Notes: generated by a model not told the origin, from the sequence alone. A DNA stretch of 64,000 bases from Halarcobacter sp. (GCF_963675975.1 NZ_OY780939.1:930001-994000); one strand, 5' to 3'; numbered from the stretch's first letter, positions 37,390 through 46,953 are shown. Program-made: numbers and translations.

Positions 37390-38616
37390 TTACAGCTCAT
37401 AAAAGCTTAGTTCTGGTCCTCTAACTCCGTGAAGTCTTTGGATCTTTCCAGTTAATTTACCATTTTTTGCATCACTGTCTAAATTAGTAAAAATTTCTTT
37501 TAACTCATTTACAGTAATATCTCTACCCCCAAGTCCATAAATTAGGTTTCTAAGTACTGGTCTAGCAGGAGTGTTAAATAGGGCACCAGCAACTTCATTA
37601 TATAAAGCTCCAACAGTTCCACCAGGAGCTGATCTATCCATACATGCAAGTGCTTTTACATTTTGTAGTTTTTGTGCTAATTGAACTAATGGAAAAGGTC
37701 TAAATAATCTAGGTGCAATAACTCCAGCTTTAATCCCTTGTTCTCTTAATTCATCAGCTGCAATTGTTGCTGTTTCATAAGTTGTACCTAAACAAACAAT
37801 AGCCACATCAGCATCATCCATTTTATGTGTTTCAACTATATTGTATTCTCTTCCAGTTAACTCTTTAAACTCTTTAAATACCTCTTCAACTACAGGTAAT
37901 GAACCTTGAAGGGCTGCATGCTGTTTTGCTTTATGTTCAAAATGCCAATCATGTTCTGTTTGAACACCATGTGTAACAGGTTTTGAAAAATCTAACATTG
38001 CATTAACTTGTACATAATCACCAACAAAGTTATATGCATCTTTATCAGAAAGTGGTCTAACTGTTTGGGCTGTGTGTGAAGTCAAAAATCCATCTTGATT
38101 AGAAATAACAGGAAGTCTAACATCTTTGTGTTCACCAATTTTAAACGACATAAGTGTTAAATCATATGCATCTTGCGCATTAAATGAATCAAGTTGGATC
38201 CAACCAGAATCCCTAGTAAGATACATATCTGAGTGGTCACCATTTACATTTAGGGGAGCAGCAAGTGCTCTATTTACTAAACATAATACAGCTGGTAATC
38301 TCATCCCTGCACATTGATATAATACTTCAACCATAAGTGCACAACCTTGTGAAGATGTTGCAGTTGCCACTCTTCCTCCAGCTGCAGCAGCACCAACACA
38401 TGCAGACATTGCAGCGTGTTCTGATTCAACCATTACAAATTCACCATCAACATAACCATTTGCATGCATTGTCGCATAGTTTTCAACTGTATTAGTAGAA
38501 GGGGTAATAGGATAAGCAGCAACTACATCAACACCAGCTTGTCTAAAAGCTTGTGCATTACATGTATTTCCATCCCATACTTCTACAGTATTTAATTCCA
38601 TCTCTTTTCTATTCAT
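37390..38616 (-). CDS. porA: Pyruvate:ferredoxin oxidoreductase alpha subunit
   Basis: A 408-residue subunit with the pyrimidine-binding domain of TPP enzymes (residues about 15-245, opening with WDGNTCNAQAFRQAGVDVVAAYPITPSTN) and the transketolase C-terminal-like domain (about 260-380). ESEHAAMSACVGAAAAGGR carries the conserved catalytic Glu near residue 65. Starts on the last base of the porD gene and is followed by porB after 9 nt. Confidence 0.95.
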   Translation of the reverse strand: MNRKEMELNTVEVWDGNTCNAQAFRQAGVDVVAAYPITPSTNTVENYATMHANGYVDGEFVMVESEHAAMSACVGAAAAGGRVATATSSQGCALMVEVLYQCAGMRLPAVLCLVNRALAAPLNVNGDHSDMYLTRDSGWIQLDSFNAQDAYDLTLMSFKIGEHKDVRLPVISNQDGFLTSHTAQTVRPLSDKDAYNFVGDYVQVNAMLDFSKPVTHGVQTEHDWHFEHKAKQHAALQGSLPVVEEVFKEFKELTGREYNIVETHKMDDADVAIVCLGTTYETATIAADELREQGIKAGVIAPRLFRPFPLVQLAQKLQNVKALACMDRSAPGGTVGALYNEVAGALFNTPARPVLRNLIYGLGGRDITVNELKEIFTNLDSDAKNGKLTGKIQRLHGVRGPELSFYEL

Positions 38617-39029
38617 TACTCTTCACCCTTTTTTTTCTTTTCAGGCCACTTTGTAAGTGCTTCTTCATTTTTTTCTGTTTCATTAAACATTAATAATGAT
38701 TTTGGATTTGTTGGACACACTTCTACACAGATACCACAACCTTTGCAGTGGTCATAATCAACACCAACCATCTCTTTGTTTCTTGAGATAATTGCCGTAT
38801 CTGGACAGAATAACCAACAGTTTTGACAGTCAATACATAATTCACTATTCCATACTGGCTTAAAAACTCTCCAATCTCCAACATAAGCATTTTTTGAATT
38901 TGTTTCAGCATAAATTCTATCTTCAGGCTGAGTTTCACTCATTTGATAATCTACATTAGCATCAAATGCATATAAAGCAGCACCAGGTACTAATTCATCC
39001 CATCCCATCTCTTTTATTGATTTGCTCAT
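38616..39029 (-). CDS. porD: Pyruvate:ferredoxin oxidoreductase delta subunit (ferredoxin-like)
   Basis: A 137-residue subunit that carries two 4Fe-4S clusters and passes electrons from the TPP site. The cluster motifs are Cys65/68/71/75 (CIDCQNCWLFC) and Cys95/98/101/105 (CKGCGICVEVC), each followed by Pro. The N-terminal 60 residues form the usual lead segment of PorD. Overlaps porA by 1 nt and follows porC by 8 nt. Confidence 0.95.
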   Translation of the reverse strand: MSKSIKEMGWDELVPGAALYAFDANVDYQMSETQPEDRIYAETNSKNAYVGDWRVFKPVWNSELCIDCQNCWLFCPDTAIISRNKEMVGVDYDHCKGCGICVEVCPTNPKSLLMFNETEKNEEALTKWPEKKKKGEE

Positions 39030-39037
39030 TGTATCTC

Positions 39038-39601
39038 CTAATGTACTTCGTTATATGCTCTTTGAATAGCAATCATATTTGCATCGATTACTTTTTGAGG
39101 CAGTTTTTTTAGTACTTTTTTCATTGCATTTTGAAAATACTCAAGTTCAAACATTCCACTTATTTTCATAAAAGCACCAAGCATTGGAGTATTTGGAATT
39201 GGTCTTCCAATTGTTTCTTGAGATATTTTTAAACAATCTAAAGTATATGTTCTTTCTTCTCTTCCTTTAAGTGCAGGTACTAACTCAATCAGCTCTTGTT
39301 TTGTTAAGTGTGTAGTTATAATATATTGCGTTTTTTCAGTCTCGTGTGCAGTAAAATCATCTGTAAAGGCTAACGCAGGATCTAGTATAAATACATAATC
39401 AGGGTGCATAAACTTTTCATGGTTTATAATTTGTTTATTATCAATTCTATTATATGCAGTCATTGATGCACCTCTTTTTGCAGAACCATAGAATGCAAAA
39501 GCTTGTACCTCTTTACCTGTTTCAGCCACAACAGAACCAAGTCCTTTTGCACCTGTAACAGCACCTTGACCAGCACGGCTGTGCCATCTAATTTCTAGCA
39601 T
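39038..39601 (-). CDS. porC: Pyruvate:ferredoxin oxidoreductase gamma subunit
   Basis: A 187-residue subunit of the 2-oxoacid oxidoreductase gamma family: EIRWHSRAGQGAVTGAKGLGSV at the N-terminus is the family signature, followed by FAFYGSAKRGASMTAYNRI. First gene of the por operon, with a TTTTAGGAGC ribosome site. A promoter with two palindromic sites lies about 130-190 bp upstream. Order porC-porD-porA-porB equals that of Helicobacter pylori, where this enzyme is essential for microaerobic growth. Confidence 0.93.
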   Translation of the reverse strand: MLEIRWHSRAGQGAVTGAKGLGSVVAETGKEVQAFAFYGSAKRGASMTAYNRIDNKQIINHEKFMHPDYVFILDPALAFTDDFTAHETEKTQYIITTHLTKQELIELVPALKGREERTYTLDCLKISQETIGRPIPNTPMLGAFMKISGMFELEYFQNAMKKVLKKLPQKVIDANMIAIQRAYNEVH

Positions 39602-39741
39602 GTTTGCTCCTAAAATTTATCTAAATTAGTAGAGACATCTAATTTGTCCGATTGAAGTTTAGGAAAAGAAAACTTAGCTTAATATTAAAATATGTAATAA
39701 TTATGTATAAATATTTAAAAAAGCCATAATATAGTAAACCT

Positions 39742-39757
39742 ATGAACATATGTCCAT
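39742..39757. promoter_or_regulatory. Palindromic operator 1 in the por promoter region
   Basis: ATGAACATATGTCCAT, one mismatch from the perfect palindrome at 39775. Lies 9 bp upstream of a minus-strand TATATT hexamer, so it would cover the -35 region of the por promoter. Confidence 0.65.
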
Positions 39758-39774
39758 TTTATGGTATCTCTGTT

Positions 39775-39790
39775 ATGAACATATGTTCAT
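39775..39790. promoter_or_regulatory. Palindromic operator 2 in the por promoter region
   Basis: ATGAACATATGTTCAT, a perfect 16-bp palindrome. Its centre is 33 bp from that of operator 1, about three helical turns. The half-site layout TGAAC-N4-GTTCA recalls CRP/FNR-type sites and also the Gram-positive SOS box; the binding protein is unknown. Confidence 0.7.
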
Positions 39791-39950
39791 TTTTATACCT
39801 ATTTTAATAAGTTTTTCTTATGTATTTAAAATTATAAAATGATAATTAATATTGATAATATTATTAAAGAGATTTAAAAATTGTATTTTTATAGTAAGGT
39901 TGTTTAGTTTTGATTATATAAAAGAAAAGGGAGTTTGGAATAAAAAAATA

Positions 39951-39978
39951 GATAGTAAGGTATAAATACCTTACTATC
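39951..39978 (-). terminator. Strong terminator after nifJ
   Basis: Perfect 13-bp arms (39951-39963 and 39966-39978) with a 2-nt loop, starting 2 nt after the nifJ stop; on the minus strand it is followed by TATTTTTTTATT. It should isolate nifJ from the por operon. Confidence 0.92.
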
Positions 39979-39980
39979 TT

Positions 39981-42900
39981 TTATGCATCTTCTAATTCGT
40001 CAGAATAATCAGCTGCTGCCATTCTAGATAATTGTCTATATCTATATTGTGCATCTTTTTTATTTTGTGCTAATAAGAAATCTGCTTGTTCTGGATTAAG
40101 TTTTTTAAGAGATCTATATCTGTTCTCTTTCATTAGGAATTCATCATAAACATCCCAATTTGGTTTTTTACCAGAAATTTTAATTGGATTTTTACCCTCT
40201 TCAATTTTTCTTGGATCGAAAGTATAAATTGGCCAATAACCACAATCTGTAGCTAATTGTCCATGTTCAACTGATTTCATTAAACCACCTTGGATACCAT
40301 GGGCAATACAAGGAGAGTAAGCAATAATTAATGATGGTCCATCATACTCTTCTGCTTCTTTCATAGCTTGAACGGCATGTTTTTGATTTGCTCTTGAGTT
40401 GATTTGTGCTACAAAGATGTTTCCATAAGTCATAGAGATATAACCTAAATCTTTTTTAGCATTTGGTTTACCATCATTTGTAAAGTCTGCAATCGAACCT
40501 GTTCTTGCTGCTTTTGAAGATTGACCACCAGTATTAGAATAAACTTCTGTATCAACAACTAACATATTTACATTTTCACCAGTTGAAAGTACGTGATCTA
40601 GTCCACCATAACCAATATCATAGGCCCAACCATCTCCACCAATCATCCATTGAGATTTTCTTACTATGTATTTTTTAAGAGATAATAGAACTTTTACACC
40701 TGGTAAATCTTGATTTTGTTCTAGTTGAGGAACAAGTTTATCTCTGATTTCTTGAGTTTTAGCTCCATTACTTCTATTTTCTAACCATTCTTTATAAAGA
40801 CCTTTTAGAGGATTAGTTACCTCTTCCATTGTCTCTTTCATAATTGTACCAATTCTATTTCTAATAGTTTCATTTGCTGCGTGCATACCATAACCAAACT
40901 CTGCTGCATCTTCAAATAATGAGTTAGCCCATGCTGGACCTTCCCCTTTTGCATTTTTAGTAAATGGTGTAGATGGTGCTGATGCTGAATAAATAGATGA
41001 GCATCCAGTTGCATTAGAAACCATCATTCTATCTCCAAATAGTTGAGTAGCTAAGGTGATATATGGAGTTTCACCACAACCTGGACATGCCGAGTGGAAC
41101 TCAAATAATGGTTGAGCAAATTGAGAACCTTGAACTGTGTCTGCTTTAACTAAATGTTCTTTATAAGATACATCATTAAATAAGTAGTCTGCATTTTCTT
41201 GTTCATTGTTTTCATCCTCAACTTCATATGGAACCATTTTAAGAGATTTTTCTTTTGTAGGACAAATGTCAACACAAACATTACATCCAGTACAGTCCAT
41301 AATTGATACTTGAATTTTGTATTTAAGTCCTTGGTCTTTTGTTCCTTTTGCTTTTGAATCAAGAGAGTGAGTTTTTACTCCATCTGGTGCTTTTTCAAAC
41401 TCTTCTTCATCCATTAAAAATGGTCTAATAACTGCATGTGGGCACTCAAATGCACATTGGTTACATTGGATACATGTATCTTCATTCCATTGAGGTACCA
41501 TTGTAGCAATAGATCTTTTTTCGTATTTAGTAGAACCATTCTCAAATGTTCCACCTTCCATACCAAGGTTAACTACAGAAGATACAGGAATCTCGTCCCC
41601 TTTTGCTGCATTTACAACTTTAGCAAAGTTTTCAACATATTCACTACCTTTGTACTTAGATTGTACAACTAGTTTTCCACCCTCTAAGTTTGACCATGCT
41701 TCATCAACTGGAACTTGAACTAATCCCTCTTCACCTGAATCAATAGCTAAATAGTTCATTCTAACTATCTCTTCACCTTTATTTCCATAAGCTTTTTCTG
41801 CATACTCTTTCATGTATGTTTTTGCTTCTTCATAAGGGATAATATCTGCAAGTTTAAAGAAAGCAGCCTGCATAATAGTATTTGTTCTATTACCAAGTCC
41901 AATATCTCTTGCTAGTTTAGTAGCATTGATGATATAAAAATTAACTTTTTTATCTGCAAGTATTTTCTTAACTCTGTCAGGGATTCTTTGAACTATCTCT
42001 TCAGCTGAATATATTGAGTTAAGTAAGAAAGTTCCACCATCTTTGATTTTATCTATAACTTCATATTGTTCTAAATAAACCTCTTTTGAACAGGCAACAA
42101 ATCCTGGATTTGATACAAGATACGTTGATCTAATTGGATTTTTACTAAATCTTAAGTGTGATCTTGTGTATCCACCAGATTTTTTTGAATCATATGCAAA
42201 GTATGCTTGAGCATAAAGATCTGTTTTATCCCCAATAATTTTAACTGAATTTTTATTAGCTCCAACAGTACCATCTGCACCTAATCCATAGAATAGACAC
42301 TCGTTTACATCTTCAACAACAGATACATTTTCTCCTACATCAATAGAAGTAAATGTAACATCATCATTTATACCAACAGTAAAGTGGTTTTTAGAGTTAT
42401 CTGCTGCTAAATTATCATATAGAGCTATAATTTGATTTGGTGGAACATCTTTTGAAGATAACCCGTATCTACCACCAATAATTTTTGGTTTCTTTTCTTC
42501 ATCATAGAATACAGCTTTTACATCAAGATATAATGGTTCACCTAAACTTCCTGGCTCTTTTGTTCTATCTATAACACAGATGTTTTCAACACTGTCAGGT
42601 AAAGCATCTAAAAAGTATTTTGTACTAAATGGTCTATATAAATGAACAGTTAGAAGTCCTACTTTTCTTCCTTGTGTTTCTCTTAAAAAGTCAACAGTTT
42701 CTCTAATAGTTTCATTTACAGAACCCATAGCAACAATAACATCTGTAGCTTCAGGGTCACCATAATATGTAAATGGAGCATAATTTCTACCAGTTACTTT
42801 TGAAATCTCTTGCATATATTCATTTACAATATCAGGAACTGCATCATAAAATTTATTTGATGCTTCTCTTCCTTGGAAATAAATATCATCATTTTGTGCT

Positions 42901-43553
42901 GTACCTCTTGTGATAGGTGATTCTGGATTTAAAGATGTGTCTCTAAACTTTTGAACAGCATCATAATCTATAAGTCTGTCAAAAACATCATAATCCATAA
43001 CTTCAACTTTGTTTATTTCATGTGAAGTTCTAAATCCATCAAAGAAATGTAAGAAAGGAACTCTTCCTTTGATTGCTGCAAGGTGTGCAACACCACCAAT
43101 ATCCATAACTTCTTGCACAGAACCAGTTGCAAGCATAGCAAAACCAGTTGCTCTTGCACTCATAACATCTTGATGGTCACCAAAGATTGAAAGTGCATGT
43201 GCTGCTAAAGCTCTAGCTGATACATGGATAACCCCAGGTAATAATTGTCCAGCAACTTTATACATATTAGGAATTTTAAGAAGTAAACCTTGTGATGCTG
43301 TATAAGTTGTTGTTAAAGCACCAGCTTGCAGTGAACCGTGGAATGTTCCAGCTGCACCAGCTTCACTTTGCATCTCAATAACTTTTACAGTTGAACCAAA
43401 TAAATTCTTTTTGCCTTGAGTTGCCCATTTTTCAGTATTATCACCCATTTGTGACGATGGAGTAATAGGATAAACACCAGCAACTTCTGTAAATGCATAA
43501 GATACATATGAAGCAGCTTCATTCCCATCCATAGTAGCAAATTTTTTTGTCAT
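39981..43553 (-). CDS. nifJ: Single-chain pyruvate:ferredoxin (flavodoxin) oxidoreductase
   Basis: A 1190-residue all-in-one pyruvate oxidoreductase. Order of domains: pyrimidine-binding (residues about 1-255, YPITPSSQMGDNTEKWA), transketolase-C-like (about 265-400), gamma-type (about 415-630, GLGADGTVGANKNSVKII), two-cluster ferredoxin (CIQCNQCAFECP near 691 and CTGCNVCVDICP near 751) and TPP-binding (HSACPGCGETPY near 820, MIGGDGWAYDIGYGGLDHV near 970). All cofactor motifs are intact. It sits directly upstream of the separate four-subunit enzyme but has its own promoter and terminator. An AAAGGG ribosome site precedes the ATG. Confidence 0.97.
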   Translation of the reverse strand: MTKKFATMDGNEAASYVSYAFTEVAGVYPITPSSQMGDNTEKWATQGKKNLFGSTVKVIEMQSEAGAAGTFHGSLQAGALTTTYTASQGLLLKIPNMYKVAGQLLPGVIHVSARALAAHALSIFGDHQDVMSARATGFAMLATGSVQEVMDIGGVAHLAAIKGRVPFLHFFDGFRTSHEINKVEVMDYDVFDRLIDYDAVQKFRDTSLNPESPITRGTAQNDDIYFQGREASNKFYDAVPDIVNEYMQEISKVTGRNYAPFTYYGDPEATDVIVAMGSVNETIRETVDFLRETQGRKVGLLTVHLYRPFSTKYFLDALPDSVENICVIDRTKEPGSLGEPLYLDVKAVFYDEEKKPKIIGGRYGLSSKDVPPNQIIALYDNLAADNSKNHFTVGINDDVTFTSIDVGENVSVVEDVNECLFYGLGADGTVGANKNSVKIIGDKTDLYAQAYFAYDSKKSGGYTRSHLRFSKNPIRSTYLVSNPGFVACSKEVYLEQYEVIDKIKDGGTFLLNSIYSAEEIVQRIPDRVKKILADKKVNFYIINATKLARDIGLGNRTNTIMQAAFFKLADIIPYEEAKTYMKEYAEKAYGNKGEEIVRMNYLAIDSGEEGLVQVPVDEAWSNLEGGKLVVQSKYKGSEYVENFAKVVNAAKGDEIPVSSVVNLGMEGGTFENGSTKYEKRSIATMVPQWNEDTCIQCNQCAFECPHAVIRPFLMDEEEFEKAPDGVKTHSLDSKAKGTKDQGLKYKIQVSIMDCTGCNVCVDICPTKEKSLKMVPYEVEDENNEQENADYLFNDVSYKEHLVKADTVQGSQFAQPLFEFHSACPGCGETPYITLATQLFGDRMMVSNATGCSSIYSASAPSTPFTKNAKGEGPAWANSLFEDAAEFGYGMHAANETIRNRIGTIMKETMEEVTNPLKGLYKEWLENRSNGAKTQEIRDKLVPQLEQNQDLPGVKVLLSLKKYIVRKSQWMIGGDGWAYDIGYGGLDHVLSTGENVNMLVVDTEVYSNTGGQSSKAARTGSIADFTNDGKPNAKKDLGYISMTYGNIFVAQINSRANQKHAVQAMKEAEEYDGPSLIIAYSPCIAHGIQGGLMKSVEHGQLATDCGYWPIYTFDPRKIEEGKNPIKISGKKPNWDVYDEFLMKENRYRSLKKLNPEQADFLLAQNKKDAQYRYRQLSRMAAADYSDELEDA

Positions 43554-43759
43554 AATTTTCCCTTTAATTATATTTCATTCTTATAATTCCATAATAATTA
43601 AAGTAAACTTATATAATCTTGAATGTAAACATAAATAAGTTGATATTAATTAAGATAATTAATTATATACACAAATTATGTATAATTTAAGAATATAAAA
43701 AATATAAATTCTAATTAAAAATAAAAAAATATTTAATTAGAATATTTTATATTTTTTAA

Positions 43760-44413
43760 TTAAATTTGTGAAAGATTTTTTATAATTTTTACAGCTTCTA
43801 AAGGGTTAGGTGCAATATAAGAAGTATATTCTTTTAATGTGTTTTCTTTCCCATATCCGCAAAGTACTCCAACTGAATTAACTCCGGCACTATTTGCAGC
43901 TATTAAATCAAGTTCTGTATCTCCAACCATCCAAATATCACAAGTTCCTTCTATTTTCATTAGATCTAAAGTTTTATGGATTGGTTCTGGATGAGGTTTT
44001 GGATTTTCTACATGCTCTCTACCTGTAACAAATTCAAAATATTCCATAAGTTTTAAATGCTCTAGTAATTCAATACTATAAAGTCCTGTTTTTGTTGTAA
44101 CTACAGATAGCCTTGCAAAAGTGTTTGCTAACTCTATTGCTTCTTTTGCAAATTTTAATAGCTCTGTTTGTTGTTTTGATATCTCTCTGTATCTTTTTTT
44201 ATAAGTATCCACATAATCCCAAACTATATCTTGAGGTACACCTAAGTCTTGGAACATAATATCTAAAGGGTGACCAATTAAAGATTTTATATCTTCATCT
44301 TCACCTTTAAAATCATATTTCATCTCTTTAAATGTATGATGAAAAGTTGAAAGTATTGCATCTGTTGAGTCGATTAGTGTCCCATCTAAGTCAAAAAGTA
44401 TAATTTTTTCCAA
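43760..44413 (-). CDS. HAD family hydrolase, phosphoglycolate phosphatase-like
   Basis: A 217-residue haloacid dehalogenase superfamily phosphatase. Motif I is FDLDGTLIDSTDAIL (residues 7-21, nucleophile Asp8), motif II is VVTTKTG near residue 100, motif III Lys precedes HPEPIH near residue 140, and motif IV is WMVGDTELDLIAANSAG near residue 161. A helical cap (residues 17-85) places it in the Gph/PGP-like subclass. The physiological phosphate ester is not certain. Stands alone, 80 nt after the peptide-binding protein gene. Confidence 0.85.
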   Translation of the reverse strand: MEKIILFDLDGTLIDSTDAILSTFHHTFKEMKYDFKGEDEDIKSLIGHPLDIMFQDLGVPQDIVWDYVDTYKKRYREISKQQTELLKFAKEAIELANTFARLSVVTTKTGLYSIELLEHLKLMEYFEFVTGREHVENPKPHPEPIHKTLDLMKIEGTCDIWMVGDTELDLIAANSAGVNSVGVLCGYGKENTLKEYTSYIAPNPLEAVKIIKNLSQI

Positions 44414-44493
44414 ATAATTGCCTTTGTATATATATAAATGTAGTTTAGTAGAAAATAAATTATAAATGAATATAATTTAAATATTAATATTTA

Positions 44494-46005
44494 TTAGGGT
44501 TTTATCCAATCTTTTTGATTATGCAGAATACCAATAAATGCAGGTTCTACATTTTTGATTTTATTATTTACAACACTTATAGAGTTCGGAATATATAAAA
44601 ACAGATAAGGGTTATCATTAGCAATGATAGTAAATAGTTTTTTATATATTTTTGCCAATTCATTCATATCAATTGTAGTAGAGCCCTTTTCAATAAGTTC
44701 ATCAACCTCTTTATTATGATATCCAACAAGATTAAATCCACCTAATACATCAGCTTTACTATGCCATAAAGGGTAAGCATCAGGCATAAGAGCTAAACTC
44801 CATCCTAAAAGAACTGTTTCAAAATTTCTAGGGTGCACTATAGTATTTAAAAAAGCTTGCCACTCCATAACTTTGATTGTAACATTTACCCCAATTTTTG
44901 ATAATTGATACTGGATAATTTGAGCTGCATTAATTCTTATATCATTTCCCGTATTTGTAGTTATTTCAAAAGAGAAAGGATGATTGTCATCATATCCAGC
45001 TTCTTTTAAAAGCTCTTTTGCTTTTTGTAAATTTTGTTTAACAGGTTTAATTTTTTCATTAAAGGCAAAACTACCTGGCAAAAAAGGTCCTGTACAAACT
45101 TTTCCATGACCAAAAAATAAAATATCAACCATCTCTTTTCTATTTATTGCCAGAGATAAAGCTTCTCTAATTTTTGGATTTTTAAACTTCTCATTTTTTA
45201 GGTTAAATCCCAAATAGTCATATGCAAAACTTGGTTTTTCAATAATTTTATAATCATTTTTAAAACTTGTATCGATTTGTCTATCTATTTGTAAAGGAGT
45301 TAATCCTCCAAGATCAAGTTGATTTTGTTTTAACATCAAAAATGAGGTGTTTGGATCAGGTATAAATTTATAGTGGATTTTTTCTATTTTGGGTTTTCCT
45401 TCAAAATAGTCTTCATTTGCAAAAAGATTTATATCTGAACCAGTTTTTAATTCCTTTATTTTATAAGGACCTGTTCCAATTGGTTTTCTATCAAAAAAAG
45501 AGCTCATAAGATTTTCCTCTTTTTTTAGCAAATGTTTAGGAATAATCTCCATCATCCATACTATTAAAGCTTTAAAATAAGGTCTTTTATAAATTACTTC
45601 AATAGTATATTTATCAAGTTTTTTTACTGATTCAACCTCTTTGAAATTTGATTTTCTTGGGGTATAGATGTTTTTATCCATAATTTTTTCATAAGTAAAA
45701 ACTACATCATCAGCTGTAAACTCAACTCCATCATGCCATTTTATACCCTTTTTTAGTTTGAAAATAAGTTTCGTATTTGTTTTAAATTCATATGATTTTG
45801 CTAAGTCTGTAACTATATTTCCGTCTTTATCATATTTTACAAGCCCATTAAAAAGCCATTGTGTAATCTCTGAACTTGCTGTATCTGATGCTATTATGGG
45901 ATTAAGTCTGCTTGGACTTGATGAGAGTGATAGGTTTAATGTACTTGAATAAAGATTTAGTATTAAAAATATATTGATTGAGATAATTATAATAAACTTT
46001 TTCAT
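44494..46005 (-). CDS. Periplasmic peptide-binding protein of an ABC transporter (SBP_bac_5)
   Basis: A 503-residue family 5 solute-binding protein with an N-terminal signal peptide (MKKFIIIISINIFLILNLYSS). The domain runs from about residue 25 to the end and has family motifs AKSYEFKTNTKLIFKLKKGIKWHDG and IGTGPYKIKEL. These proteins bind peptides, nickel chelates or opines. No permease or ATPase genes are adjacent, so it is an orphan receptor that must share or lack a transporter. Specificity cannot be read from the sequence. Confidence 0.88.
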   Translation of the reverse strand: MKKFIIIISINIFLILNLYSSTLNLSLSSSPSRLNPIIASDTASSEITQWLFNGLVKYDKDGNIVTDLAKSYEFKTNTKLIFKLKKGIKWHDGVEFTADDVVFTYEKIMDKNIYTPRKSNFKEVESVKKLDKYTIEVIYKRPYFKALIVWMMEIIPKHLLKKEENLMSSFFDRKPIGTGPYKIKELKTGSDINLFANEDYFEGKPKIEKIHYKFIPDPNTSFLMLKQNQLDLGGLTPLQIDRQIDTSFKNDYKIIEKPSFAYDYLGFNLKNEKFKNPKIREALSLAINRKEMVDILFFGHGKVCTGPFLPGSFAFNEKIKPVKQNLQKAKELLKEAGYDDNHPFSFEITTNTGNDIRINAAQIIQYQLSKIGVNVTIKVMEWQAFLNTIVHPRNFETVLLGWSLALMPDAYPLWHSKADVLGGFNLVGYHNKEVDELIEKGSTTIDMNELAKIYKKLFTIIANDNPYLFLYIPNSISVVNNKIKNVEPAFIGILHNQKDWIKP

Positions 46006-46066
46006 ATTTGGATTATATCCTATTAATACTTTTTATGAAACTAAATAATTGTTTTGATTTGAATAA

Positions 46067-46099
46067 AAAAAGGGAAAAGACCTGAAGTCTTTCCCTTTT
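46067..46099 (-). terminator. Terminator of the rplM-rpsI operon
   Basis: Stem GGGAAAAGAC/GTCTTTCCC with A-rich and T-rich flanks (46067-46081 and 46087-46099), one bulged A, 5-nt loop; on the minus strand it ends in a T-rich run, 40 nt after the rpsI stop. Confidence 0.8.
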
Positions 46100-46138
46100 G
46101 AAGAAATAAAGTTTGTAATCTTTGATAAGATAAAAAGA

Positions 46139-46528
46139 TTATCTTTTTGAGAACTGAGTTGACTTTCTCGCTTTTTTCTTTCCGTATTTTTTTCTCTCAA
46201 CAGATCTTGCATCTCTTGTTAATAATCCATAAGGTTTTAAGATTGCTCTGAATTGCTCATCATAAGCAACTAAAGCTCTTGAAATACCATGTTTAACTGC
46301 ATCTGCTTGAGCTGAGTAACCACCACCAAGTGTTTTTACTACTACGTTTACAGAAGTTTCTTGTTTAGCTACTTCTAATGGTTGCATAACTCTTTTTTTA
46401 ATAGCTTCGTGTCCACCTAACCATGCATCTAAAGTTTGACCGTTGATTGTAAGTTGACCGTTTCCATTTTCTAACCATACTTTAGCGATAGCAGATTTTC
46501 TTCTTCCAGTTGCGTATACTTTTGCCAT
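46139..46528 (-). CDS. rpsI: 30S ribosomal protein S9
   Basis: Small-subunit protein whose C-terminal tail reaches the P-site tRNA. 129 residues, beginning [16 protein letters not shown] and ending in the basic tail [17 protein letters not shown] with the invariant terminal Lys-Arg. Follows rplM by 5 nt, the universal L13-S9 pair. Confidence 0.98.
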   Translation of the reverse strand: MAKVYATGRRKSAIAKVWLENGNGQLTINGQTLDAWLGGHEAIKKRVMQPLEVAKQETSVNVVVKTLGGGYSAQADAVKHGISRALVAYDEQFRAILKPYGLLTRDARSVERKKYGKKKARKSTQFSKR

Positions 46529-46533
46529 TAGTC

Positions 46534-46953
46534 TTATCCTTTAATTTGCGCAGTGTGTGGGTGTTCGCTTCCTGCGTATACTTTTAATTTTTTTAACATT
46601 TCTTTACCAAGTTTTGTTTTTGGTAACATCCCTCTAGTAGCTAGTTTGAATAATTTTTCTGGGTTATTTTCTAGCATATCAGACATTTTGTGTGTTTTAG
46701 TACTTCCAAAATATCCTGAGTGAGTATAATAGTTTTTATCTTCTAATTTTGCTCCAGTAAATTTTGCTTTAGAAGCATTAATAATAATAACATTGTCTCC
46801 ACAGTCTACATGAGGAGTATATGAAGGCTTGTGTTTACCTCTTAATAGTGTTGCAACTTCAGTAATAATTCTACCGAATATTTTGTCTGTTGCATCAACT
46901 ACTATCCAATCTCTTTCGATTTCGTTAGCTTTTGCCATTTGAGTAAATTTCAT
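46534..46953 (-). CDS. rplM: 50S ribosomal protein L13
   Basis: Early-assembly large-subunit protein. 139 residues with [36 protein letters not shown] and the C-terminal [14 protein letters not shown] motifs. First gene of the rplM-rpsI operon; the upstream gap holds a 27-bp A/T palindrome (47005-47031). Confidence 0.98.
   Translation of the reverse strand: MKFTQMAKANEIERDWIVVDATDKIFGRIITEVATLLRGKHKPSYTPHVDCGDNVIIINASKAKFTGAKLEDKNYYTHSGYFGSTKTHKMSDMLENNPEKLFKLATRGMLPKTKLGKEMLKKLKVYAGSEHPHTAQIKG

Larger units (their letters stand above)
39602..39950. other. Gap between porC and the nifJ terminator: promoter region of the por operon
   Basis: About 350 bp with no open frame of interest. It is A/T-rich and contains two 16-bp palindromic sites (39742-39757 and 39775-39790) and a possible -10 hexamer TATATT on the minus strand (39733-39728), 9 bp downstream of the first site. 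This leaves an untranslated leader of about 120 nt before porC, in which no riboswitch or small RNA was recognised. Confidence 0.5.

Noticed and set aside
39742-39790. LexA-controlled SOS box
   Set aside because: The dyad fits GAAC-N4-GTTC, but the neighbouring genes are metabolic, and most Campylobacterota have no LexA; kept only as an unassigned operator.
41436-41672. Plus-strand frame opposite nifJ
   Set aside because: It lies over the ferredoxin part of nifJ, has no family features or ribosome site, and is read as a coding shadow.
43554-43759. Small RNA or extra gene in the gap between nifJ and the HAD gene
   Set aside because: The 206 bp are almost pure A/T with short accidental repeats; only promoter function for nifJ is likely.
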